Shown one piece after another: positions 48,511 through 61,430 of a stretch of 64,000 nt of DNA (position 1 is its first letter; each line of letters begins with the position of its first letter). A program made the position numbers and the translations under genes. Source of the stretch: Pieris napi (Eukaryota; Arthropoda; Insecta; Lepidoptera; Pieridae); contig NC_062242.1 in the NCBI RefSeq assembly GCF_905475465.1, forward strand, positions 5,173,501-5,237,500, given 5' to 3'. The notes beneath the pieces were generated by a model. That model was not told where the DNA came from. It ran no database searches and saw only the letters and a list, made by a program, of their open reading frames with translations.

Positions 48511-49580
48511 ATATTGACTGCATTTTTTTGTAATTTAAAATATTATAAATATAATTGAAAAATATCATTGATAGTCTTATACATTATTATTATAGGGCTC
48601 ACTCTTCCGAACTTTAGACAGACTCATATAACACTCTCTCTTTTATAGCATAGAAAGAAAAAACCATAGAGTATAGAAAATATAATGTAAACCACAGAAC
48701 AAATAAATCATAAAGCTAGGTTTCTTTGAAGTCTACATAGTAATAAGGCCGATGTGATGTAATTAATTAAAATACTCATTGCGTAAAATAATTATAATAA
48801 TACTGTGAATTTAAATAACACTGGTATTTTAATAATTCCTGACTTGTTAGCTTTAGATTATAAATTCAAATTTTGTTTTTTTATGTAGTTTTTAATGATA
48901 TTGAATATCAATAACGTTCTCCGGTTTAACTAGTAGCTGCTTAAATAAGAATTCACCTTAATTATTCCCTACATTTATTCCTCAACTACCATAGTACCTT
49001 CATACTTTTAATTTTCTCTGCGTTATATTTCTCTATAATACTTTTTTTTTTTAAATTTCGTCCATCACCAGGTCATTCAAAAACCATCCAAGCGGGTGTA
49101 GCACTTCGGTTTGTATATAGCAATTGCTGTTAATGATTAACAAAGTTTGTTCCGTAAAATGCATGCTTTTGGCCTAAAATATGATATTGTCATAAGGAAC
49201 GTCTCCCTGTGAAAAGTACAAAACTATTTACAGAGGCATATTACCAAGAACATTTCACTACTTTCTTACTAATATGTATACTCTAAATATCGATCGTCCA
49301 AATAATCATTTAATTTTAGGCACGGAAACTATAAATATTCATTGATAAATAATAATTTCAATTAATCGTTAGCTTCATTTATTTAGCTTTGAAGTAAAAC
49401 CGCGTCAACTGCCAACTCCATAAAGTTTTCCCTTTGACTGTGATCTTATTAATATAGTTTTAAATTTGTATTGACATTTGATTCGTTTCAACTTGATATG
49501 CTTAGAAAGTATTTAGAAAGTTTTTCGTATTTAAATAAATAGTAAAAAAATAGGAAATGGTGTGACAATTTAAAGAAGAT
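48511..49580. other. AT-rich DNA without recognisable content
   Basis: No ORF, repeat or element end supported. Confidence 0.5.
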
Positions 49581-50025
49581 AATATTATACCTGGGGCAGC
49601 TTGTAGTACTAATAAACACGATGCAAATGGAGGTATATAGAAGAATAACTAATAGATGGAAAAGGATTTGGTATCTTAGTGAGGAGGAGAGACAATGACA
49701 TGCCCATGAAACTTAAAAGAATGGTTTACAACTCGTGTATTCTACCATGTCTAACTATTATTTCATATACTGCCAAACATGGGCCAACCAAACCAAATGC
49801 ATACTTACAAAATAAAATAAGTGTATGCTAAAAAAACTTAGAAAGAAGCATTGTAGGAGTTAAAAGAAATTATACGTAAAATATAAACACCATAAAAATT
49901 AAAACTAGATTTAAGGATGCAAAATTGACAAGTGAAAACTGAATGGCATAAAACTGGGTGGGACACATGATAAGAGAAGAAAGAGAAAAATTGACAAAGA
50001 AGGTAACAGAGGGTACAGTATAGAA
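49581..50025 (+). pseudogene. Decayed RTE-type retrotransposon, C-terminal part
   Basis: Frame-hopping remnants in RTE order: YLGQLVSTNKHDANGGIYRR, then DMPMKLKRMVYNSCILPCLT, then ERSIVGVKRNYT, then WVGHMIREEREKLTKKVTE. Multiple stops. The missing last part of such an ORF is represented by the separate fragment at 53100. Confidence 0.75.
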
Positions 50026-50819
50026 TAGTATTATAAAATAAAAATGCATCTCAAAATATTCAAAATATTTTTATGAAGAGAAAATATGAAAAAAATAATT
50101 TTATTTAGTAATAAGGTTTTTCCGGGAAATCAAACAGTCTCTATAGGTGTTAACATAGCAAAATGTTGCATATTTTGGTATGTAGCCAAACCAAAACAAT
50201 TATATTAAGGCGAAAATAAAAGTTTGCGAAAACAAATATATAATATTGTATACGTTACTCTATATACCTAATATAATCTCTTCGTCAGGAGCTTATGAAC
50301 ATAAAGTGTCTATAAATCGTTTAATAAAGCATATTATTAACATGATATTTGTTCATCATTTTGCGTAATTTATTTATTAGTCACTGTTGTCAATTTAAGT
50401 GTAATTAGGAGTTAAAGATCAAATTTGATTACAAATTATGGTGACAATTACAATTCTGCTTCTTGCCATTATTTGTTTTTACGTCATCTGAATCTTAAAA
50501 CTTTCGTTGATTCTTCACTAGTTCAATATCATGATACGATAAATTGTTTATGTTAATAAATTTTGTTTAAATAAATGCTGTTCAAAGCTTCTTTACAAGT
50601 TTATTTCTATTGGAATAGCCTAAATTAAACCTTGTCTTTGTTGGACTTTGAATAAAGTCTTCTAAATAGCGTGTATTTATTTTATTTCGAACAAATCTTT
50701 TAAAGCTTTAGTTTATAAAAATCCATCGGACAGACTATTTCATTTATTATTTCATATTTTGTATGATAGTAATGTAACATACATATAGAGTAAATAGTAG
50801 ACTTGCTAGAATGAATTAA

Positions 50820-51620
50820 CGTGAGACCTATTGATGGCAGAGTATTAAGTGGTCTTTCCCAGTGGGAGTGCCATTCTCCGGTCCTAACGCGCCTTTTCCG
50901 GTACCTGTACTAGCACTGTCCAAAAATCCTGGAAGACGGCTTCAATAAATCTGATCCCTAAAAAAGACGATCGTCCAACTATCGCCCAATAGCTTCAAAG
51001 ACACTCTGCTTAAAGCCACCACCAACATCGAAATACTTGGCGTTGACATATCGAATGACGTTCAGTTTCGCGGCCATTTGGAGGGAAAGGCTTAATAAGC
51101 CTCCAAGAAGCTTGGTGTGCTCAGCAAGGCAAGACGGTACTTCAGTTCGGACCATCGCTGCCAACTGTACAAAGCGCAAATTCGGCCCCACATGGAGTAC
51201 TGTTCTCATCTCTGGGCGGGATCTTCCAGTACCAGTTCCTTCTGCATGACCGTATTCAACAAAGAGCGGTTCGAATCGTCGACGACCTATCCCTTTCTGA
51301 GCGGCTTCATCCTTTGGCGATGCGTAGAGATGTTGGGACACTCTTCATCTTCTACCACATTTACCATGGAGAGTGTTCAGAAGGGTTGTTCGGATTAATA
51401 CCTGCAGCTGAGTTTCATCATCGGACGTCGAGGCAGAATACTAAACTCCACCCGTATCACCTCGACGACCACCGTTCCACAACTGAGCGTTTTTGTCGCG
51501 CACCACCACTGGTATTCGACTTTCGGGTCCTTCAAGAAAAGAGCATACCAATTCTTAAAACTCTGGCATTTAGAGTGTCCATGGGCGGCGGTATCATTTT
51601 ACATCATAACACAAATTTTG
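50820..51620 (+). pseudogene. Decayed non-LTR retrotransposon (family A)
   Basis: Reverse-transcriptase remnants on the plus strand: SNYRPIA near 50970, then (after an internal deletion) TNIEILGVDISNDVQFRGHL, KLGVLSKARRYFS, CQLYKAQIRPHMEYCSHLWA, IFYHIYHGECSEGLFGLIPA, EFHHRTSRQNTKLHPYHLDD and the tail ending in CCATGGGCGGCGGTATCATT. Frames shift several times. It is the longest guide to this family here; related pieces are at 21850, 26745, 27815, 35370 and 52610. Confidence 0.85.
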
Positions 51621-52106
51621 CCTATCTGAATATTTTGAAGTGTCAGTAAAAGAAATCAGCAGAACATTAAAACAATAGTTAAATTGAACAAAAAATCTAT
51701 TTAGAATGGCACAACCTAACAATTATATTGGTCATTAAATTAATCTGCTTCAGGTGACCTGCATTAACAATTGTGCAATATTACTGTAATAATTTGTAAA
51801 ACAATTAAATGCTGATTATAATGCGCATAGTCCGTGTCTATGCCTAAACAGTTTAAAAATATCGCATATTTAGTCATTTGCCGTGTGTACGGTAATAATA
51901 AATTCTAATTAACTTGCCAACCAGCCCGGTTCGCGCGTATTGCGATATAATACATGATCTTCAAATTTAATTTATATAGTTATTCGTTATTATTGTAAGC
52001 TGCCAGAGGTACAATGATATGTATGTTCAGATAATATTGGTCTAAAAGATTTTTACTGTGACGAGTCCTCAACCATAATATGTGCTTGAAACAGAACAAA
52101 TCTAAG

Positions 52107-52535
52107 CGTAAGACCAAACAGGCTCCAGAATATAAACCACATTTTATATGGAAATTGTATTCGTTTTTACAACAAACTCCCAAGCGAAATTAGAAAATGA
52201 TAACTGAATAAATTAAAAACTCTCGTTAAACGTAAATTAATCAATAAAGCATTTTATAAATTTGACGATAATTAAAATAATCATAATCCTTGTGATTTAC
52301 TCCAGTTCAAATATTTATGGCAGCTCTGCCTTACAAACATTTTGTATGACTCAAAACTTGGCGAATTAAATGAGTGGCGGAGAGTTTATTGCCAGTTCTT
52401 CTTGCCCGCTCTACGTCCTTGAATTGCGAACTGGTAGTAAATGTAAATTTGGAATCAATTTAAACATCAATTATCATCTTTTCTGTTGACGTTCATAAGT
52501 GTACTTGGTAACCTATATGAAAAAAAAATTAATGA
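52107..52535 (+). mobile_element. 3' end of non-LTR retrotransposon (family B), copy 1
   Basis: Nearly collinear with 63310-63717: ATGGAAATTGTATTCGTTTT, ACTCCCAAGCGAAATTAGA, GAGTGGCGGAGAGTTT, GCGAACTGGTAGTAAATGTA, GTGTACTTGGTAACC. The C-terminal ORF2 codons are broken by stops. Confidence 0.82.
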
Positions 52536-52609
52536 CTTAAATAGCCTCTTCTATAAAATTTACCTCGATTTAAAATCCATTTAGTTTTCTAAATATAGAT
52601 TATAAATGT

Positions 52610-52680
52610 TTTTATTGAGCAAACGGACAGGAGGCTCATCTGATGTTGAGTGATACTGCCGGCCAATGAAAACAATCGTT
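52610..52680 (-). repeat. Fragment of LINE family A tail
   Basis: AGCAAACGGACAGGAGGCTC and GAGTGATACTGCCGGCC match the inverted tail at 27815. Confidence 0.6.
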
Positions 52681-53099
52681 TCCAAAATACCAGATATGCA
52701 TTTATTCTTTTAACATCCTTATTAAATAGCGATATTTGAAACCACTTAACCGAAGTGTTCCACTGTTTGTACTAGATACATTCGTCATTGAATATATCTA
52801 TTAAATATTTAATTAGATAAATCACAAACTCTGCTATTTTTAAATAATACAATATTTACAATTCACTTCCATTGAGATCCAGATATAGCCACTTCTTGTT
52901 TTTCTGACAAAGATGGTTGCTATTCTGTTATGTTTAAAGAGTTGTTTGCGCTAGACTGCATTTTAGTACTATAAAACAGTTTCTAAAACTTATGCTACTT
53001 GTATGTTTCAATTAGTGTTACTCAAGATAAGTGGTCTAGTACGCATACTAATACTATGGAATCATCTCCACGTCTCCATCTCCATGATATTGATTGAAA

Positions 53100-53370
53100 T
53101 ATTTAACAAACACTTAACGCACATGGAACAGAAAAGTGGAGAAAAAAACTACTAAACTAGTGCCCAAGGTACGAAAAAGAGGGAGACAACTTAGAAGGTG
53201 GATAGAGCACATTAAAGAAACAGCAGGTGGTACAACGCAGAGAGTGGTACAGTGCAGAGAGGAATGACGGGATTTGGAGGGAAAAAGGGCACACAGATAC
53301 ACTAGAAGAGGATTAAAATGGAAATGTGTTTAAATGTAGATGTATCTGAATAAAGGCTATTATTATTGAT
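53100..53370 (+). mobile_element. 3' end of an RTE-type retrotransposon
   Basis: Last codons of an RTE ORF (KVRKRGRQLRRWIEHIKETA, then REEW.DLEG.RAHRYTRRG), then a short 3'UTR with AATAAAGGCTATTATTATTG, the usual RTE end. A shift or stop is present before the end. Confidence 0.7.
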
Positions 53371-56300
53371 AAACTATAAAAAGTATCACAAAGTTTATTA
53401 ACCGTGTTTTTTGCTAAACGTACATTTTATCTTTATTTGCTTATAACTTGTAAGTAATATTGTGTCGTACTTAAGAAAATTATTGAAAAAAGGACCACCT
53501 TTGAACTTGTTTTAAAGTTGGTCGTGACACTACTTAATTTAAATACAATACACGGTGACTCGTAATTTATCGGTTAAACCCACATTTTGTTAAGGATTTT
53601 ACTCTAAGATGTGGAATCTTAGATCGTACTACTAGATTGTTATAATAAATGCAAAATTATCAAAGCAGTAATAATCGTGGTTGACAAACAAGTTTCTTGA
53701 TTGTGGTCATTCCATACCTCGTCAACGAGTTGTCGCTACGATTGTTACTTTATGAGTTAACAACACTTTGTCCTAAGTGTTGGGTAGTTTGCTTTGCTAG
53801 TATGCTTGAGGGAATCCAATTATAAAGAAAGGATGTTTCCAAGTGTTGTGCTGTTACTGAATTTATTTGACTTTTGATGTAATTCAGACAGCGAATGAAG
53901 CTTTGTAAATTACATATTATTACAGGGCAAAATTGGATGGTTCTATTCCGAGACGCTAAGTGTAAATTAATTAGTCAAATCCGAAGTTAAAGACGGGAAA
54001 CTAAGTTCGCACGTTTCTCACTCACTTCTCTTTATTCACGAGTGAAATCACATAATACTAATAATAGTGTATTATTAATTATATGAAAGTTAATGAAAAT
54101 ATTCACTTCAAATGATATAAACTAAATCTCGTTACCCTGTATCTCAAACAAAATTAGAATTCATGATAAAACGAACATTACATATTTGATTGTTTATATA
54201 ATATAAGTTGCTTAAAAGGTATTTAAATTATTACTAAGTCCACTCTTAGTTTGCTACTTGATAGCTCCTTCAACGTGCAAGGAAAGTGGGAGGTAGCAGT
54301 AATCGCAAACTTGGTTTAGAAGTTCTCAGCAAGGGTTTGGTAGAAGAAGTAGAAGGGTAGTAGAAGCACAAAGTTATTTGGAGAAAATTTACCGTATATA
54401 GAAAAATATTAACTGCGAAATTTGATTTCCACATAACAAACAATTCAAAGTCTAAATTTACTAGAAAGCACTACAGCAAGCAGCAAAAATTTCACACATT
54501 AATAATAAATTTCCAGAAATTTGGCTATTTTTACTGTAGGTATTTAATTTTATATATATAATTTTTAATTATAAAGCGTGTAGTAGGTCTAAAGTGATAT
54601 GAAAATATCGTTCGGTATATAATTGAAATGTTTCCTAATGTTGTGAATAAACGATATTAAACCAAAGGAACTAAGCAATGAAAAAAGTTGAAATTAAATC
54701 ACTGATTAAAAAGATTATTGAAATTCACCACGCATTGTACAACGCGTTGTCGCCTAGGTCCCATGAATTTTGTGACGTTAGTTGACCTTATACGTGTCAT
54801 CCATTAAAAAAAGTAAAATATTCGTTTGTACATACATTCTTGATTTGTATGTCATTACTTCCAATACCTTATCACTTTCTTACCAAACTTAATTTTGGGT
54901 GAAACATGCGCAAAAATCTGTTCGTCCGCTAGGGTTTTTTATTATTAAAAGTAGCTCAGATAACATTTTATCTGATACATTTCCTAAATTTTGTATCACA
55001 AAGTTTTTAAAGGCATGTCTATGAAACCGTCGGCGTTGCTAGGATACTATCCTAATCATGACTATTCACATTCGTGACAATGTGACCAACGGCTATGAAT
55101 GTGTCGTGATATGTGATAACAAGTATTTAACATCGCCGATGATTATTAACTGTATTATTGTTAACCCAAAATACCCAAACGTATTTTTAACACGCATAAT
55201 AATGTGATATTATTACTTAAAATGGCATAAACAAATAAACTGCGAACCTATATAAAAAGTTTAAGATTACATGACTATTGTAAATTAACGACTTCGAGGC
55301 CATGTGCAGGAAATAGGTAATGATTTAATAAGGTTTGCACATATATTTATATCGCATATTGCTTCCTATAATTATGCCAGGTTTCTAAGCTAACTTGCCG
55401 CTATTGTCACGACAAATCATATTTTTATAGGCTGTTAAATACGCAACCATATTATATGTATAATTGTAACTGTCATATTTGCTTATAATGATTACCAATT
55501 AGTGAAACAATGACATTCTTAGCTATAAGTCACCAAAATACACAAAAAAGGAATTGTTAAATAAATTTTAACGAAATTTTCCGAGACTTAACATAATTGT
55601 AGGCCTAGTATAGACTTATTTATCTTATATACAAATGAAGTGGTAGTACATATTTATTTCTTGTAAAGCCATTACATGTTTTTACGCATTAGGTATTTAT
55701 GATCAAATATTTGAATACCTGTTTGCTTACAAATCTTTTTCCATTACCTCGTTTTGCGCGGAAATATTATTTTTTCAATTATTTTGATTATAAAATGAAT
55801 GCGTTTCAAATTACGGTTAACAAAAATTTGTTTCTAATATTCACATTTGTTGGGTTTTTGATAATATAATAATAATTTTACAATTTAACACAATTTCGAT
55901 TCCGACCACGTGTGAGTTTTGTGACCTTAAAGGACTTTCGACATGAAGAATTTATTGTGGTTATTTGAGAAACATTTTCCAATAATCATGATAAATACGT
56001 ATGCCAATTCGGACCTAGTAAATATATTAGACTATTGACATCTCTAAATGTATAAACAGTATATTGACAGAGAAAAATATTAAATGTAAAAGAACATTGA
56101 GATACGGTATTAGTAAATCTAATTGAGTCTCAAGAAATCTGCGTTTGATCCTATTAAATTAATATTTTATTTATTAATATTATCTTAAATTCATTAATTT
56201 GTTTGGTATCACGTATTCTGTAGCTGTCGCATGACTTGATTTTATCCGTTAAATATTTCTTCCTTAAAAACCTTGTTACGTAAATATTAATCGATATCTA

Positions 56301-56810
56301 CAACGCGTCAATAAAATGTATTGAATGTGGTATGGCGTATATTATAATTGTCGGCAATTCTGATTATCATATAAGTAAATACGTGGTATCACATAACACT
56401 AGGCTTAACTGATGAAGATTAAAATGGTGGTTATTTGATATGTTTGAACGGATTTAGAAAAATTGTGTCGTTTTAATTTGTAACTAGATAAATGTAACTA
56501 TTCACGCTAACTAGAGATACATTATACCTTATTATATATCCCTTAGTCGTGGGAACAAGCTTCAGTGTCTCATCTCACATCACATTTGTAGATGATGCAG
56601 TCGCCGGTACACACGATCGTTTAAGAGATCAAGAAGATTCTTATTTAAAGTCTATTAACCTAAATGGTAACAACGTACTACGAAAAAATAAAATAAAATT
56701 TAATAAAAGTAATTGGGCCTTACTCATTATTATTTCTTATGCCGCATTTACATTCAGCCGTGTCTTGCTATGTGCGAATATATACCGTGTCTTAACTTGT
56801 TCGTAAAAAT
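53371..56810. other. AT-rich intergenic DNA
   Basis: No gene, SINE or transposon ends recognised. The frame at 56549-56806 has no family motif, signal or splice support. Confidence 0.5.
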
Positions 56811-56965
56811 ATTATATCCTTTCTTGTACCTAAGTATATATGTACTAAGTATCACGTTTACAATAAATAGGAAATGTATTTAATAACTCTCCGTATATCA
56901 AGCGATTCATACCCCAATATGGAACAATAATTTAATCTAAATTATGGTACAAGAAAGGATATAAT
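56811..56965. repeat. Small element with perfect 20-bp inverted ends
   Basis: ATTATATCCTTTCTTGTACC at 56811-56830 and its exact complement at 56946-56965 enclose 115 AT-rich bases. It may be a tiny MITE. No target duplication is clear. Confidence 0.7.
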
Positions 56966-57649
56966 TTTTTTTTTGTAGTAAAAAAGTCCTGGTTGGACTT
57001 TTTACGGTCCTATGAACGCTGCTTAAACAATGAGAGATATATGATTCAGTTCTAGAGCTTGTTAATGCCTACAAAATAGTCAGCGACAGTCCTCCGCCGC
57101 GTCTATCTGTCCGTGTGTTCGCGATAAACCGTGCAGTGGGCACGGAATTTATCGCCGTGTTGCCCAATGTCTAGAATGATTTATGGAGAAGGTTTGGGTA
57201 AAATTTTCGATACATTAGATATTATACACATCATCGTGTAGTGATTATATTAAGAAGCCGTCTATGAGCATCTCAAATTGTAATGTAATTTTAATAATGG
57301 AAAGAAAACGCGATAGCCATTTCTATCAAAACTATCTCATACATTTTCATCGCTTGTTATTCCATCGGTATAAGTATATCGTAGGTAACTGACACTATTA
57401 CCATACATTGCCATAGTAATCCATTTGTTTACAATAACTACTCTATTTAGTGTATTATATTTTTTATTACGAAAAAATGTAATTCTTTTTTTACATTTAT
57501 TTTTAATTTTTGAACGAAATGTGAAACTAGTTGTAATAAAGTTATAACAACTTCACTACTAAGTAGTAGTGAAATTCATATCTGTATTGATTACAAAAAG
57601 TGAAAAATTATCAGGGAAGTTGAAATATAATATATTTCCTTTGTTTCAG

Positions 57650-60098
57650 AATAAATATTTATGATGACAATTATAATTGGAGCACAAGATAAATTGTAAA
57701 TACAATGAGTTTCATCAACAATGAATCGAACGCCACTCTTAATATATCGGAGACTGTAGACCCCACGCACATTTTTGGACCGCAACGAGACTCCTTACTC
57801 ATAGTTATTCCGATAACAATAATATACGCCCTTACTTTCGTCACAGGGTTGTTTGGAAATATATGTACATGTATAGTTATAACGCGTAACAAAAATATGC
57901 ACACAGCAACAAACTATTATTTATTTAGTTTAGCAATATCAGATTTGCTTTATTTAGTTAGTGGCATGCCCCAAGAAATGTATTCAATATGGTACAAATG
58001 GCCCTACGTGTTTGGGCAAACCTTCTGTCTGCTCAGAGGTTTAGCTGCCGAAACGTCAACGAATGCTAGTATTTTAACAATAACTCTCTTCACAATCGAA
58101 AGATATTTAGCGATATGCCACCCATTCGTTTCACACAAAATGTCGAAACTCTCACGAGCAATAAAGCATGTTATCTTGTTGTGGATCATATCGTTTGCGC
58201 TGGCGTTACCCCAGGCGCTTCAATTTGGCATAAAAAATCATAAAGGCGTTACTATGTGCCTACAAACAAGGGTGATTATTAGACACTCCTTCGAACTGTC
58301 TACGATATTTTTATTTATTGCACCAATGCTTGTTATAACAGTCCTTTACTCGCTAATTGGACTTCGATTGAATAAATCTAATTTTTCAAAAGGAGAAACG
58401 GAGAAGGAAATGCAAAAAAACAAACGAGTTATTCAGAAAATCCACAGGAAAAATAGTACACAGTCGACTAGGCGAGTTGTAAAGATGTTGGGTAAGTTTA
58501 TAGAGTACGAATATGTTTACGTATTTCTCTTTACACACAAATAATTGTATAGCATGTGTAGAAATAACACTTTTTTCTTTTTTTTTTCATAGACGTGAAA
58601 AGAAATAATCTATTCTACAGAATAAATTAAATCATATATTAAGCATACCCTTTTAAATATTAGTTATGAAATGTAAGACAAAATATTAGGGATGTGCTTT
58701 TGAATGTCCTTGTGTATGGAATGGATTTATATTAATTTAAAATATTAAAGGATTTGCTATTGAGTGTCGACAAGTAATTTTTCCTTTTGTACACGAAAGT
58801 ATTTATGACATTTCAATAAACAAGAACTGTTATAATTATTTATCTTATGAGTTCGATACTTATACCGAATCTATTTTATTCTCTAAAGATTTAATTTCCT
58901 TTCTAGTTGCCGTAGTGATAGGTTTCTTTATCTGTTGGGCGCCGTTCCACGCACAAAGGCTCGTCGCAATCTACGGGACAGCCGAGAATCACTTAGCAAA
59001 ATCGTCTCTGCTGCTGTCAGCGTATCACTTCTTAACATACACTTCTGGAGTCTTTTACTACGTGTCAACCTGCATTAATCCGATATTTTACCACATAATG
59101 AGCTACAAATTCAGAGAAGCGTTTAAGGTAAGTACAATTTAAAATGGCATAGGTAAATAAAGATTTGAAGATATCCTCTTAAACTATTTAACGATGCATG
59201 AACAAGTAATTATGTAATTATCTTAATTTAACTTTAAAACTAATTTTCGTAGTCTTCATAACAAAAGTGGTACCTATCTTAAAAAGCCCTAACCAATACG
59301 TTTGTGTGTGTCACCCATGTCTTTAAGGATTTAAAGACATGGGTGACACACACAAAAAACTAAAACTAATAAGGGCAAACAAATATTTGTAGAAGAGAGA
59401 AACAAACATAATACGTATAGGAAATCAGCTCTCATATTGTTGGCTTGGAAACTGCTTCCCAAAATAATCCGTTAACACGTTTCAGGTAACTATAGCCCAG
59501 TGTTGTTGTCGGGAGACATCGAGATCAATAACAAAGCGTTGTTCATATACAGCTGTACCATTCTCACGACAACCTACATCAAACGGAACGATGAACTCTG
59601 GTATCATATTTTTCGTACACACACATATATTTTTTACACCATAAAAATCGGAATATTATCTTAATATTATGTGCCATTGAAGCAGCTTTTTAAAAAAGAA
59701 TTAACTTTTAATTTAAATTAGTGATTTTATTAAAACGTGGACTTGGTGGTTTCCTCGCGATGTTTTAAATATATGAGCAAGCAATAATTTTGTCACTATA
59801 AATAAATTGGTGCCTAATGCGTGGAATTCAAAGGCAAGACCTCAGGGTTACAGCACGTGCCTGGATCAACACCACCCTAATATATAATATAATATGCATT
59901 TCAGGTTCCTTAAAGCAGCAGCTGAGTATAAAAGGACTGCAACCAGAATATACCTGTACCAAAGAAAACATTCCAACCTCCCGAGTTTTCAAAGTTTGTG
60001 AGAAATGTAAACGTACATTCACTGTTCCCTCTCAGCTGGAGCTTAAAAGTTGTAGTCATAAAGCCCATATTGATACACAATTCGCTGATAGTACTTAA
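57650..60098 (+). CDS. CAPA/pyrokinin-type neuropeptide receptor (class A GPCR), complete
   Basis: Seven-transmembrane receptor of the neuromedin-U-receptor family, which binds PRX-amide neuropeptides at the plasma membrane. Coding exons: 57705-58491, 58907-59127, 59486-59600, 59905-60098 (438 codons). All splices are GT-AG with agreeing phase; the last donor (GTATCA) is weak. N-glycosylation sites at Asn 6, 9 and 13. TM1 runs about 31-59, followed by MHTATNYYLF. Disulfide cysteines 108 and 185, ERY 132-134, ALPQALQFG 167-175, CWAPFH 272-277, NPIFY 320-324, FREAFK 331-336, then a CCC palmitoylation cluster at 342-344. AETSTNAS and PQALQFG favour the CAPA receptor over PBAN/pyrokinin receptors (from memory, moderate confidence). 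If the last intron is retained, translation stops at 59644 (388 residues). The exon begins at a TTTCAG acceptor (57650), so a 5'UTR exon lies upstream. AATAAA overlaps the stop (60097-60102). Confidence 0.9.
57661..57699 (+). promoter_or_regulatory. Upstream ORF in the receptor 5'UTR
   Basis: ATG ATG at 57661 opens a 12-codon frame (MMTIIIGAQDKL) that stops five bases before the receptor ATG at 57705. If present in the mature mRNA it could lower translation of the receptor. Its context is AT-rich and only average for initiation. Confidence 0.5.
59301..59356. repeat. Perfect palindrome, 26-bp arms, in receptor intron 2
   Basis: TTTGTGTGTGTCACCCATGT with CTTTAA completes the left arm (59301-59326). 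After GGAT the exact complement follows (59331-59356). It would form a 26-bp hairpin in the nascent RNA, 130 bases before the exon 3 acceptor. Confidence 0.92.
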
Positions 60099-60109
60099 TA
60101 AATATTAAA

Positions 60110-61430
60110 TAATATAGGACTTCATTAAAATAATGAGTGAACTCGAGATTAGTTCGAATTGCAGCTTTTTTATGTGATTTTAATGCATAGAAAATGGAAC
60201 ACAAGTAGAAATAGTAGTCGCCGTTTTAGGCCACTAAGAGATCCAGATCTCGTTAGCAGTTATCTACTACTGGATTGTTAAGCCTTCAACTATATTATTA
60301 GGTCTGCCATAAATAATAAAAAAAGTAATTCAGTTTTGGAAGGGTCGGTACTGATTTTGTAATTCGTGCAATATTTCAAAGTTTAAGCAATGCATTATTC
60401 TACAGATCTTCCAAAAGTTACATAATAAACGTTAACGACTACAAAACACATTTTAATGAATTAATTTTTCTATTTATTAACTTTTTTTTTAAATCAAAGA
60501 TTCCAATACTGAGATAGATTTATAATTTGATTATAAAGATATTTTGCTTTTACAGTATTTAATATGTTTAAGAGTATAATTTCATCAATTATTAAACTCC
60601 AATTTTTTTGAATCTCGCACATAAAATAAATATCATAAAACACATCGATTATAAGCAATAGATTAAACATCCCTATTTAAAGTTTAACTGCGGCTTTGTT
60701 GATCATTATGCACATGGCATTGAGATAATTTTTAATGTATTTAATTGAAATTTGATTAAAATGTCCCTTTGTGAACCTTTCTGGATAGTTGCAGAGTTTT
60801 AGGTTCATATTTTATAGCGAATTATTAGAACTGTTTTAATTTCTATCGACATTTTACATTTTAAATGTTATATGACTCGACTTTGTTCCATTTACGGGTC
60901 CACTTAGTTATCGTTAGATTAAACCAAATATATTATAGTTAATTATTATTATTATAATAAATAATGTTAAATAAGTATATTGGGAAAACTGAAATTTAAT
61001 GACTGTCATTAAAATAATTTTAAATTAATTTAATATTCTATGGAAGTAGTGCAAACGTCCCTTTATCTGATAAGCACGTACCTAAGTCATTTAATTTTGA
61101 TTTCTTAATAAATTTATTACACACAATTGTGTTATTAAAAGCTGTTTTAATCATATATGTACTTTAGTGTAATTTAATTAAGAGTCTCAACTGTAATATG
61201 AATAAATTAGACGTTTATGAAGTTTTTTTTTAATGTAATAAATGGACAAAACAACTTCTGAATCTTAACTATTATATATTGAACTTTTTGGAAATCAATG
61301 GTAAAAAGAGACTATATCATTTAAAAATGTTTATTTCATACGCAGACTACGCTTATGTAATTGTACGTAAAATATAAATGTTTTATATAAGATGAACGAG
61401 TTTTTGTTTTTTTATGGGGAACTGAATTAC
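60110..61430. other. AT-rich DNA downstream of the receptor
   Basis: No gene or repeat supported. Confidence 0.5.

Noticed and set aside
56549..56806. 85-codon plus-strand frame upstream of the receptor
   Set aside because: No splice site joins it to the receptor in frame and no family resemblance.
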